Assembly: GCF_905475395.1 (NCBI RefSeq)
Contig: NC_058341.1
Location: 69,819,501-69,883,500, forward strand
Source of the DNA: Chrysoperla carnea
Lineage: Eukaryota; Arthropoda; Insecta; Neuroptera; Chrysopidae
Length of the DNA: 64,000 nt
Direction: 5' to 3'
Below the pieces are notes generated by a model that saw nothing but the letters and a program-made list of their open reading frames with translations, made no database searches and had not been told where the DNA came from. Made by a program: the position numbers and the translations under genes. Positions 11,926 through 22,498 of the stretch are shown here, piece by piece; the first letter of the stretch is position 1, and the number at the start of each line of letters is the position of its first letter.

Positions 11926-12363
11926 GATGCCCGAGACGAAGCCTGTGTAATGTATATATTTTCTTTATTTTCTTTATTTGGAAGGCAGAAAGTACGTACT
12001 TTCAGTTGTGAATAAAGACTTTTTTTTACGCACCTCCGTGCAGAAAGTGTCAACTTTCTGCTCACTATGCAAAAAAAAAAGTTACCACTTTCCGCCTCTG
12101 CCAGGGAGAAAAATAGTACACACTACAGGAGTAAAGCAAGTAAAGAATGTCTCAGATCTCATGTTTGTTGTCGCAATGAACATAAACAGATGAGATCTGA
12201 GATATTCTCTACTTTTGCTCCCTAGATATGTAATATACTATGTCTTTATCCCGGCCGAAAATACTTTCTTTCTGCCTCCCAAAAGAAGCAGAAAGAACGT
12301 TCTTTCGGTCGAAAATAAAGAAAATAGTAGGTATACATTACACGGGGTTAGTCACGGGCATCC
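11926..12363. mobile_element. Fold-back element, about 440 bp
   Basis: The ends GATGCCCG..GTGTAATGTATA (from 11926) and TATACATTACAC..CGGGCATC (to 12363) are inverted copies with scattered mismatches. Symmetry continues inward through the TTTTCTTTATTTT arms, the CAGAAAGT/ACTTTCTG stretches and the central hairpin at about 12146-12206. There TCTCAGATCTCAT faces ATGAGATCTGAGA. No protein is encoded; reading frames inside are by-products of the repeat. Confidence 0.7.
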
Positions 12364-12649
12364 TATCGCGCAGTGCAGGAATCTTAAAGTTTTTACCCTT
12401 GTAGTGTAATAGATCACTAAAAATAGAATCCGTTGGCCTGATATTGAGTTAGTTATTCGTCCTCTTGTCGTGCATACTTAATGCAAATTTAAGACTTTTA
12501 TAGTTTTCTCATTGATGCCGTTGTCAAAACTAGACCCAAATAAAACCAGACCACACGGGAAGCACCAGCTTTCAAACAGATAATGAATCATTAAAATCAG
12601 TTCACCTCCTCCGTTTTTGTTTGAAGTCGGTTAAAAATAAAGACAAATA

Positions 12650-12750
12650 GTATACATCCAAGGGCAGAAAGTTTGATAGCCCTGAACTACGCGCTATGAT
12701 GCCCGAGGCTGTGCAGGAATCTCAAACTTTCTACCCTTGTAGTGTAATGT
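12650..12750. repeat. Small relative of the 11.9 kb fold-back element
   Basis: AAGGGCAGAAAGTTTGA (about 12660) is complemented by TCAAACTTTCTACCCTT (about 12722). ATGCCCGAGGCTGTGCAGGA lies between them and GTGTAATGTA follows, all words shared with the larger element and its right flank at about 12350-12415. Confidence 0.6.
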
Positions 12751-13000
12751 ACTATTTAAGTATCGTTTGAAAAATTCGCTTAGTTTACGCAGCGTCTTAT
12801 AGATAGCGTGAAGAATTATTACAAATATAAAATTAATAATTATAAATATAGGTATATTCTTATCATAATATACCAGTTTTAGTTTCAATGTTTACATAAA
12901 ACAATCCATATTTTTATGAGACGTCCAAGTTACAATAAAGCTATAAATAATTATACGCATTCAAAACTAGACTGTACTGTGTACTGTGGTGCTGTATGCT

Positions 13001-13140
13001 TATAAATGTAGGCCAGATCTACATTATTTGAAATTATTTAGTCGATAGTGTGTGTTCAATCAATCAGTATACGAAAAATGTCTATGGAACCGTGTAAGCT
13101 AATAAATAGTGATTATACTTCATTTAAAGTGCATTTCTAG
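13001..13140 (+). promoter_or_regulatory. Weak candidate core promoter and 5' non-coding exon
   Basis: TATAAATG at 13001 is followed by TCAGT-like initiator words (for example ATCAGTATA near 13062). A donor-like AG|GTGTAAGT follows at 13139/13141. It could be a first non-coding exon of the GPCR gene, whose ATG exon seems to begin at a splice acceptor. This is inference only; a TATA word in AT-rich DNA is weak evidence. Confidence 0.15.
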
Positions 13141-13578
13141 GTGTAAGTGATATTAATGGTGCAAGTTTTATTAAAATATTCCTGAAACAAATTTTTATAC
13201 TTTTTATAAAATGCATAATTTTTTATTGAATTTTTTGTTAGAAAATACGGTTATTGAGGATGTTTTAAGTTTTTGAATTTGTGTTTTAAATATGTTTCAT
13301 CAGTGCTTCATTGAGTCGACAATAGATAGGTAAATTATTGAGTTGTACAAATTTTTTGAATTATTTTCAGCAATTCTTATTTTTATAAAACGTTTTTCTA
13401 ATCTTAAATATGTGTTGCCTGTCTTATTTTACAATGTACACAAATTTTTTTGCACGGATCGTAAAGAAATAATGAAAATTTGTATTTAGTAAAAGAACTA
13501 CTTTTCGCAATATCAGTACTGCAAAAGGGTCAGCTTCAATAAACTGTCTTTAAAATAGTTTAAAATGATTATTGAATT

Positions 13579-14613
13579 ATCTGCCTTAGATTTCAAAATA
13601 TTGAAAGCTAAATAATTAAACGAAATTTTCAATTTACGATATTTTTAAAAGTACTCTAGATATCGAAAAATTATATTCTTACTTTTCGTCTTATATTATA
13701 ATTCACCTTCAAACTACTGTGATCATACATCCTTAATTAGTCAAGCAGAGCGGGTTTTTTTTACTTTTCAATAATTTATTTTGGTTTTAACTTTAATTAA
13801 AATAGTTTTTATACCATGCATATATGTAATATGCAAGGTATAATAAGTTTAGTCCCAAGTTTGTAACGCTTAAAAATATTGATGCCACGCACAAAATTTT
13901 GCTATAGGTGTTCATAGAATCACCTAATTAGTCCATTTTCGGTTGTCCGTCCGTCCGTCCGTCTGTGGACACGATAACTCTAAAACGAAAAAAGATATCG
14001 AGCTGAAATTTGTACAGCATAATCAGGACGTAAAAAGTGAGGTCGAGTTCGTAAATGAGCATCATAGGTCAATTGGGTCTTGGGTCCGTAGGATCCATCT
14101 TGTAAACCGTTAGAGATAGAACAAAAGTTTAAATGTAAAAATTGTTCCTTATCAAAAAATAAACAACTTTTCTTGAAACATTTTTTCGTAAACATCACTG
14201 TTTACCCGCGAGGGCGCCAATTAGGCCGAAATTTTATAGTATGTACCATACTTGAATATCAGTTATGTATGTGTCACATGTTTGTATGTGTTATGTGATA
14301 AAGAAATCAACACTGACTATGCATGGTATTTCAACAATTAATTCAGTCAATTGTTTGATTTCACTTGTTTTTTTTTTAATTTCCACCGAATAGTTTTGGA
14401 GAAATCTAAAAAAACATATCCACTATCGCAATGGTTATCAAACCGCATTACCATAAAATCAATGTTAATTAAATATGCCTACTTTTGAAGTCATTTACTT
14501 ATTTAAATAATCGTGCCCTCTAAATTTTTATAATTGATTTAGATTTATCCCAACTTCATATAAAAGAATCAAGCTTATTGTTTAAAATTGCCTTAGTGCT
14601 CATACATCCTTAA
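13579..14613 (+). mobile_element. TTAAGG composite MITE (A+B) split by an ATACCATG repeat
   Basis: The A half runs from about 13579 to CATACATCCTTAAT at about 13727. The B half starts (GAGCGGGTTTTTTTTACTTT) and stops at 13810. It resumes at about 14368 with TTTAATTTCCACCGAATAGT and ends at GCTCATACATCCTTAA (14613). Undisturbed B halves at 39.9 and 58.1 kb show that the two pieces are contiguous when uninterrupted. Confidence 0.7.
13811..14367 (+). repeat. ATACCATG repeat family, inserted copy
   Basis: Starts ATACCATGCATATATG and contains the inverted word TATGCATGGTAT at about 14321. It continues through CAATTAATTCAGTCAATTG. It carries the full internal order, including the CGTCCGTCCGTCCGTC stretch and GAGGTCGAGTTCG. 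About 557 bp separate the two B-half fragments of the host MITE. Confidence 0.7.
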
Positions 14614-14936
14614 CCATATAATGCAGCTAATAGAGAAATCTGTTACTATTGTCCATTTGGAATTTAGGCGAAAAGTGATAATCTTAATTGTTGATAATAA
14701 AACTTCCCATCTTGTCACACAGGTTTTTTTGTATCACTAACCGCTTACGACGTATACGACTATTACGATTTATTTATTAGCTTTTTGACCGATAAAATTT
14801 AATTTAATTTTCTCTTCTAGTAATTTTTTAAACTATAAAATGCTATCAACTTAATTTTTAAATCTACAAATTTCCTGCACCATAACACTTAATCTTTTTT
14901 TCTAAAATTAATATTTATGGAGCTATAACGCGTTCA

Positions 14937-15215
14937 ATGCTGCAATCCGGGTGCACAAGGTTAATTTGCCTTTTTACTTGCAAAAACAGTGACTGCCGGC
15001 TAAAACTTTTTTTACGATCCAAAAAAAAACATTTAACAAAAAAGATAGAAAATTTAATTATCTACAATAAAGGTAATTATCATTTTTGGCCTAAGATACA
15101 CGATTGCGAAGATATAGACCGAAACTGTTTTCCTCATAATAGTGGCACTTCCGTTCTCCAAATTTGTAAGGATTTTGTGCATTTACATTCAGTACCTAAT
15201 ACTAAACCTATTTAA
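14937..15215 (+). other. 92-codon open frame, weakly FLYWCH-like
   Basis: This frame is less AT-biased than its surroundings. It reads RLICLFTCKNSDCRLKLFLR, then FWPKIHDCED. The C-x4-C followed by a late H/C pair resembles FLYWCH-type zinc fingers of MULE-derived proteins. No partner exon, start context or conserved neighbour supports a gene. It may be a transposon fragment or chance. Confidence 0.2.
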
Positions 15216-17039
15216 AACAAAAAATAACTCCTGTTATTCAATTAATAAATTTAATTAATTAATTAAAAAATAAGTCCTTTTATATCTCCATCAGTTTTTG
15301 TATGATGCGTGCAAAAACAAGTTTAAATTGAAAAGTTTTAACATTAAAGTACGAATTTTTAATTTTTCAAAGTATCTGTGGAACACATTTAACGATTTAT
15401 TTAAAATTTCCTGTTTAACTAAGAATTTATTTTTAATCGGAATATAATTGTTTAAATGCCAAAAGGTGATTTAGTTTAGAACACCGCATGCGGTTCTTGA
15501 ACATTCATCTATCACGCTTTTTAGTTATGATTTTCAACTGAATTTTATGGCGGTATATTACCGTCGGTTTATTTTTAAAGATACAGGGAGGGCGTTCAAT
15601 TCAATAGGGATTTTATTAATTTTTATAAAATATCCACAATCACTTTACTGATAAATAACAAAGCACTTTAGTTTAGAAAGAATTTTACTAAATATGTTAG
15701 ATCTGTATGGCTTCTTGTGAGGGGTCTACGTTCAAAGGCAACTATAGAACTGGCGAGTTAAAATTTGAGACAATTAGGTCTCAAATAAAAATGTTTATTT
15801 AATAATCTTCGAGGTATTTTCAACATGAGAGCCCTTGTCGACAGATTTGGCCTATTTTTTAGATACTCAGAATAATATAAACTGTGAAATCTCGAAGCAG
15901 GATTTTTGGTCGTTTCGATCGTGAGAAAATCAGCTACAAAGTTTGCGATTTCGGGGATCAAAGCAAGTAAAAATTACTGTCTTCCCAGGTATTTTTTATT
16001 AAATATTAAAAAGTTCTCACGACAGAATTGAAAAAAAAAGAGAATTGAAATATTGTTTTTAGAATTAAAATAAAAAATTCAAGATGTCATTTTATTATCG
16101 AGATTACTTTGACGTAAATCGGTCAAAATTGGGAACTTATGCCTTAAGTATCTCGTATTTTAAATGGTCAAAATTTCTGGGATTTAATAGTAAGCCCTAT
16201 TCAAAGTCTGTTAAAAAATTCGTCAAAGGACCCTACACGATTAGATAGGAAAATGGCTTTCTATAAAATTTTTTCAAAGCGATTTCAATGTTTTTCAAAA
16301 AATCTTGTATCGATTCGTTTGCGTAAAAATAAATCTCAAGAGGTTAAATTAGCATAACACAAAATAAAAATTTAATTCTATCGATATTTATTCAACAGTT
16401 TGGTCTCAAATTGGACACTTCCTATAGAATTTAAAGCTCCTTTCCTTCAATAAAATATTTAAACTTATACATTTATAAAGTGACTACACAAAATTTAAAA
16501 TTAGGTAGTGACACACTTTATGTAAACTGAAGAATGATAAAACAATATATTATTTATATTTATAAAAAAAATTAACAAAAATAAACAAATAATTATAATA
16601 TTATGCAATAAAATTAAATTATTTCTTATTCACATTTATATAAACATTTATACTTCATAATTATACTATGTTAAGCCTTGTTTACAGCAGTCTTAATAAA
16701 TCACAATTAGAAAATTCTCTAATCTACCCGAATAAATTATTTTTTTAATCTTTAATAATTAATAAATTAAGAACATAAACAATAAGTAAAAATATGCACC
16801 ATTAAATTCTCTTTAACTTAAACACTCAGTAAGTTAACCTCGATGACTCAAATGATTTAAGGTTTTTCTTAAATTCGAAATTCATGTTTCAAATTTTTAC
16901 ATCAATATTATTATGCTTTTTCGGTTGTGGTACGATGTTACGATTACGTGAAAATAAGTTAATCTATATTCTGATCATAAACTGAAACCTGTTATACGTA
17001 CGCCAGTAAAATCTTACAAAACAAGTGAAATTTACAAAA
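15216..17039. other. Non-coding stretch
   Basis: No recognisable gene. The minus-strand frame at 15758-15961 (67 codons) has no domain that I recognise. Confidence 0.4.
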
Positions 17040-17290
17040 TTTTAAAAACCCCCGACATATTTTTCGGGTACTCTCTCCATTAAATTACCTTTTGCCTTAG
17101 AGCCTTCTCCAAACTGAACCGATGTTGAAGATCATTGCCTTTTTTTCAGATTTTTCAACATAGCTAAGAAAACATAGCTACGATGTCACAGACAGACACA
17201 CAAACATACAGACAGACACACAGACATATAGGCAGACACACAGTTAGTGGTCAAACTTAGAACACCCCGTTTTTGGTTTGCGGGTTAAAA
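17040..17290. repeat. Dispersed repeat with CAGACAGACACACA core
   Basis: Bounded by AAAAACCCCCGAC on the left and GGTTTGCGGGTTAAAAA on the right. It contains repeated ACAGACAGACACACAGACAT words and GGTCAAACTTAGAACACCCC, a signature I associate with widespread arthropod repeats (recalled, not searched). Confidence 0.5.
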
Positions 17291-18264
17291 AAACAACTAA
17301 AATCGCAAAACCCGATATAAAGCTGCTTTTATGCTATTCTATTTGGACCCCTTAACGGAGTATTAAGCTACGTTTTGCAAGCAAAAAAAAAGTTGTGGTA
17401 CCGTAATCTGCGAAAAACTGTAAAATTTTCGGACTTTTCAGTTTTTGCAGTTTCATTCTAAAACTATGAGCTTTTGACATTATTTGCCACTATCAGTTTG
17501 AAGCCAACCTACAGATCCGTATGTTTAATAGTTTTTGAGATATGATGCTTGAAAAATTTACATGGTTTTCAGAAATGTCAAATTTTTGAGTTTTGCTTTA
17601 TGTTAAATCGTTATAGATGAGCAAAAGTGTAAATATAAAAAATGTTTCTAAAAAAATAAACAATTTTTCGTGTACATCATTCTTTTATCATGAAGGGGAA
17701 AGCTATGATAGCACTTTCCAAATATATATATGTTGTTATACTTTCTCAAGAAATTATAACCTCAAAATGGTTAAATTAAAATAAAGTTCCAAAACTAAAA
17801 TCCCGACACTTAATCGCGGTCTTAAAAGTATGAAAACAGGAAAATATTTTATCTGAAATTGTACCGAAAAGAGAATTTTAATGTAGAATTTGACTGGCGT
17901 ATAATGTAAAACAGCCTTTTTATGAATATCCATTTGATTTAAGACTTAGTAGATAGTAAAAAATTTTATTGGATGCACATTTCAATAGAACGCAATAATG
18001 AAAATATTTCTAATTCTCATAAATATTAAATTGATGTGTGTATTTAAAATATTTATATTAGACAATACAAATAGTTATTTTAATATAAATAAATGCACAC
18101 TGCACAAAAATTTAAATTCACTTCACCAAAAAAAAAAGAAGATTTTATTTCAAATTTTACATTGCAAATTTAAAATTGATTTTAAACATAAATAGCCCAG
18201 TACAAATCGGCGCAAAACTAAATTACAAAAACCTATTTCACCTCAATGTTTTATACGATTCTCT
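17291..18264. other. Non-coding stretch with a partial ATACCATG-family block
   Basis: About 17610-17720 resembles the interior of the ATACCATG family (GTAAATATAAAAAATGTTTC, ATAAACAATTTTTCGT). No gene is seen. Confidence 0.4.
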
Positions 18265-18750
18265 TTAAGGGTGTACGAGATCCAGACCAATTTTGGATAA
18301 AAGGCTTGATTTTTATTTTATATGAAGTTGGACTAAGTCCAAATTAGTTATGAAAATTTTAGGGGGGCTGCCTAATTATATAAATAAATAAATGTCTTCA
18401 AAAGTAGGCATATTTAACATGACCCTTATGACAAAACGTTGGATGGGAACATGTTTTTTATATATATTTCTCCAAAACTAGTCGGTGGAAATTAAAAAAC
18501 AAAGCTTAATAAATTATTGAAAAAAAAATATCCCGTTGTATCCAACTCTAATTAAGGATGTATGAGCACGGTTCAATATCTGGAGTAATTATCAACTTAT
18601 AAAAATTTTTTTTTTAATTATTTAGCTTTCGACATTTCGAAAACCAAGGCTGATGTCGAAAAATGTTATTCTCATTTTTCGTCTACATTCATGAAGTTTA
18701 TCAACAAAATTTATCATCAAAGTTGAAAATAAGGTACAAATAATTTCATG
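18265..18750 (-). mobile_element. TTAAGG composite MITE, reverse copy
   Basis: Starts TTAAGGGTGTACGAG at 18265 and runs through the B half (CTCCAAAACTAGTCGGTGGA at about 18471). The internal terminus TTAAGGATGTATGAGCACGG lies at about 18553. The A half follows (AAGTTGAAAATAAGGTACAA). The order is the exact reverse of 39.5-40.2 kb. Confidence 0.7.
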
Positions 18751-18802
18751 AATAAATATAAGTTTGCCTTGGCATTCGAACTACCTTAATTTATGCTATT
18801 CA

Positions 18803-19296
18803 TGATATAAATGCATTTTTCCAGGTCGAAAAGTAGTCTTAAGTAATTTTTTAACAATTTTCATTAATAAAATTGCAAAAATTATTTATTATGCCTCGGG
18901 AAAAAAATTCTTATATATTTTGGACAGGTTAAAGCAAAAAAGGTCACCTACAAAATTTCTCTAAAATTAAAATTTTCAGAAATATTCATTATTTAAAGTT
19001 TCAAGTATGCAAAAATAAACACTTTCAATCCTAAAAAAAAAATCCTTTGTTGTGGGATGTTTGAAAATTGTTTAAGAACTTTGGCAACATTAAAATTTTT
19101 GGTTTTTCAGGATTGAAAGTGCTCATTTTGGCATTTTTTTGAACTATAAATAATTAATATCTCCAAAAATAATCTTAACAACTTTTTTCTGTAGCATAAT
19201 AAACAATTTTTTTTGCAATTTTATTGAGGAAAATTGTTTAAAAATTTTCCAATCACTTTTCTGACCTGGCAACATGCATTTATATCATCATTAGAA
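18803..19296. mobile_element. Fold-back element, about 490 bp
   Basis: ATGATATAAATGCAT (18803) is complemented by ATGCATTTATATCATCAT (19273-19290). Inward, CCAGGTC faces GACCTGG, AATAAAATTGCAAAAATTAT faces TTTTTTTGCAATTTTATTGA, and CACTTTCAATCCT faces AGGATTGAAAGTG. It is non-coding. Confidence 0.7.
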
Positions 19297-20147
19297 CAAT
19301 TTTAAGAGAATTGTATAAAAAAAAAAAAATTTGCGATGGAATAATTTGTACTTACTCATGCACCGATTTGTACTGGACTAAAAGAAATTCACTAAATTAG
19401 TGATGTAACAGATGTCGATATTTATGACAGTCATACCTGACGTTGTTACCACGTCAAGATAACAACCGATACTGTTGTATATGTGATAGGTTCACAATCA
19501 ACAGTCTTACTTTAGTGATCGTAGACAGAGGTTCAAATATTATTACTTAAAGAAATCGAACTGGTGACTTTCAGAAAACCCGGTTTAATGATCTATATGT
19601 GTGATCTATGGATTTTAGCATGTAAATTAGTTTGTAATTATTTAGTTTGTAAAATTTTGTGTAAGTTATATGTTTGTTGAATGTGATGCTTTGTAAAGTG
19701 AATTTTTTTTTATCTAAGTACTTTCGCACTATAAAGTGAATATAGTCTTAGAACTCACAGACTATAAAGAATGATTATCAGGTAATAAATTTCTAGATAA
19801 CATTAAAGTTCAATTGTTTTTTCAATTTATGGTTTTTTGTCCTTAAAAAAGTACAAGGATTTTTAAATTATGAAAGTGGGTTAAGAAAATCTTGTTAAAG
19901 TAAACATGTATTAACGGTTTTCTCTGTAATATCTAAGATCGAAAATTAATTTCAATGCTTTATATCAATTTCTTTCTTGGCTTGTTATAATAGTTCTTGG
20001 CTAATAGTTCATTTTATAGTTAACCAAAACAAAACATAACTTAATCAAAAGTTGCAGATTTTGATGGGGAATATCATGTTCTAAAATCAGATTGGACCTA
20101 GTTTTTCTTGTTGCTTAAATAGTCAATTTAGATCTTACATGGTCTAA
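19297..20147. other. Non-coding stretch of higher complexity at 19430-19620
   Basis: No open frame. The segment at 19430-19620 is less AT-biased and contains a TGACG...CGTCA dyad (about 19439-19457). It could be a non-coding 5' exon or promoter of the GPCR gene, but nothing decides this. Confidence 0.25.
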
Positions 20148-20611
20148 GATAGAATAATACTTTAAATTAGAAAGTTGATTCTCATAAAAAAAAATTTTTA
20201 ATTTAAAACATTTGTTCGAAAATCGTTAGCTTTCGGAAAAATATGTCATTATGACATTTAATCAAGGGCAATAAAGGACTTTCGTCGGTGTCTATAACTT
20301 TGACCTAGTTCTAGTTTCTAGTTTCAAGGTTTTGGAAATTTATCTGGATTTAAAAGTTATTAAAACAGACGAATGGCCTTTAAATTCTAGAAAACTTTTG
20401 TCTTAAAAATTTTTGAGTGTTTTCTTTCGATTAAATGCAATAATGACATATTTTTAAGTTTTAAGCATTTCCTCCGAGAGCTAACGATTGTCCTCCCCTA
20501 CTGCCCTTGGCAACTTTTGGCTGGCGAAGGTTTTTGTAACTAGCGTGTTTTCTTTCGATTTAATTTAATAAATAAAGGATCAACTTTCTAATTAAAATAG
20601 TACATTTTTCT
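20148..20611. repeat. Imperfect long inverted repeat
   Basis: AATTAGAAAGTTGAT (about 20165) faces ATCAACTTTCTAATT (about 20580). Inward, AATCGTTAGCTTTCGG faces CCGAGAGCTAACGATT and ATATGTCATTATGACATTTA faces AATGACATAT. A diverged fold-back element. Confidence 0.55.
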
Positions 20612-21081
20612 TAAAATCGAATTTTGCATTTTTAGTTTTCCAAGAATTTTTATTTCGAAAAATAAGCGCCTGGAAAAAAAATCACAATACTTTTTTTTTT
20701 GCTTAAAACTGATTGCACATCTCCCCACCCCTTTTATCTGTCGATTTTTCTCATTAACAAACTTGACCTTTCAAATAACAAACCCCTTCTGGATACCAAA
20801 TTTTATTGGAATAGAACTTAAATTGTTACTGCTAAAGAGTTTACACACACATAATCGTATAGATATGTCATTTTTGACATCTATTTGGTAGTATCGGTGA
20901 ACATTTGAAGAATTTTTTTCAAAATTCTATCATCAGTAATCGAAAGCAATAGCTCCATTTCCATCGGCAATTTTTTTCTAGTCTTTGATTTTTTCCAACT
21001 TTCCCAGAATTACTTCTAACTTACGACCAAACAAACTTAGACTTGTCACATTATTAATAACATGTAAAATTTTATATAATA

Positions 21082-21636
21082 TACAGGGTGACTAACTAAG
21101 AAAGTTCGATAGGAATGTTAATGGAAGTTTAGAAATATAGACCATTTTGAAGAGATAATAAGAGAAAGGGTTCAAGAAATCATTCCCGAAATATCTATGA
21201 TTGTATTTAAACAATTTTGTAAAAGAACAATTACATGTTGTTACTTTACGTCAACAATAATAATTGTAACGTAATGTATGAAAAATAAATGTTCTGTATT
21301 AATTGTTATAAATATTTCAAATTAGCAAATAAACATTTTAATTACGATGACTGGTTAATTTGGATAACAGATAACATGTTTTATATGAAGGTTGCAAAAT
21401 TTAATTCGTTAACAATTCATTCCTAAACATTATTCAGTTCGTTTTTGCCTCAACGCCTCCACCTTCGTGTTCCATACTTGTAATTGTTATTTTACAAAAT
21501 TGTTTAAATACACTCCTACATATTTCAGGAGTGATTTCTTGAAACGTTTCTTTTATTATCTGTTCAAAATGGTCTACATTTCTAAACGACCATTAAAATT
21601 CCTAACGAACTTTCTTAATTTGTAGTCACCCTGTAT
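21082..21636. mobile_element. TACAGGGTG MITE, 555 bp copy
   Basis: TACAGGGTGACTAACTAAGA at the left (21082) is matched by the inverted end TAATTTGTAGTCACCCTGTA (to 21636), including the adjacent AAAGTTCG/CGAACTTT. Interior TGTAATTGTT and ACAATTACA words are also inverted. No transposase. TA-flanked ends suit a Tc1/mariner-like MITE. Confidence 0.7.
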
Positions 21637-21770
21637 AATTGATGTCAAAAGTGAATAACTGAATGTTAATATTTTTGAAAGCAGAGCTTTTTATAAAGAA
21701 TATATTTTTTTCGTAAACCTTATAATAAAAAAGTTTTCCATATGTAGCCAACTTAGCTAGACACCCTGTA
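21637..21770. repeat. Adjacent TACAGGGTG-family partial copy
   Basis: Begins AATTGATGTCAAAAGTGAAT and ends TAGCTAGACACCCTGTA. It is collinear in reverse with 60.11-60.25 kb and present at 41.80-41.93 kb. Confidence 0.6.
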
Positions 21771-22024
21771 TATAAATAAATTCAATTAAAATATTTTGGT
21801 ATTTTAATTTACAAAATTCCAACGTTTATATCCTGTCTCAAATAATATTATCATTCGAAAAAATTCCGGAAATTTCTTTAAATCGATTTGATGCCGGAGG
21901 AGGATGAGAAAACTATTAAATTTGTTTTGTTTGATTTACAATGTAAATAATAATAATTGAACGCCCTATTTTTATTAGGTTTTTGATAACAAACTTCTAA
22001 CGTAAATTTTATTTGTTTTTACAG

Positions 22025-22352
22025 ATATATCAATAATTCATGGAATCAATTGTACCAATCAGTATCGTTCATTCATTGTGCATCAGTAATTCCAAAAATT
22101 TCATAGAATAATAATAATAATAATGATAATGATAAAAAATATTGATAAACAACATATTTGTCGAAAATTGAGAAGATACTCCTCAGTTTTATTGAAAACT
22201 TTTTTATGAATGAATGACGTTCATATGATTAGTTGGACGCACAACAGTAGAGCAATAATTTATCAAATAAATTGATGATTTTATTGTTGACTGAAAATAA
22301 AACTTATTTGAACATTGACTGACTGCATCGGCTACGGCTCCTACAACACTCC
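22025..22352 (+). other. 5' UTR of the GPCR transcript (start of ATG exon)
   Basis: TTTATTTGTTTTTACAG ending at 22024 is a strong splice acceptor, so the ATG exon probably starts at 22025 and further non-coding exons lie upstream. A short upstream frame (ATG at 22039, 24 codons before TAA) precedes the main start. An in-frame TGA at 22320-22322 lies 30 nt before the chosen ATG. Confidence 0.5.
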
Positions 22353-22498
22353 ATGGCTACACCAGCAGTGACTACAAACAACAGTGGCTGGTTTGTTCAG
22401 ACAGCTTTAGCAACAGCCAGTTGTTTAGCGATTGTTGTTAATTTATTGGTGATATTTGTGTTTATACGGCGACCTGGATTACGTACAGTTTCAAACAG
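22353..22498 (+). CDS. GPCR coding exon 1 (N-terminus and TM1)
   Basis: ATG in context CTCCATGG; the frame is closed upstream by TGA at 22320. It encodes 48 codons plus two bases: a short N-terminus with an N-glycosylation site (NNS, residues 9-11) and TM1 (LAIVVNLLVIFVFIRR). The donor AG|GTAAATAT follows at 22499. The phase and the sequence 'TVSN-R-FVLNLL' match the start of exon 2 as expected for TM1-loop-TM2. Confidence 0.85.

Noticed and set aside
11978..12409. Two plus-strand frames of 71 and 64 codons
   Set aside because: They run through the palindromic element at 11.93-12.36 kb and read its inverted arms.
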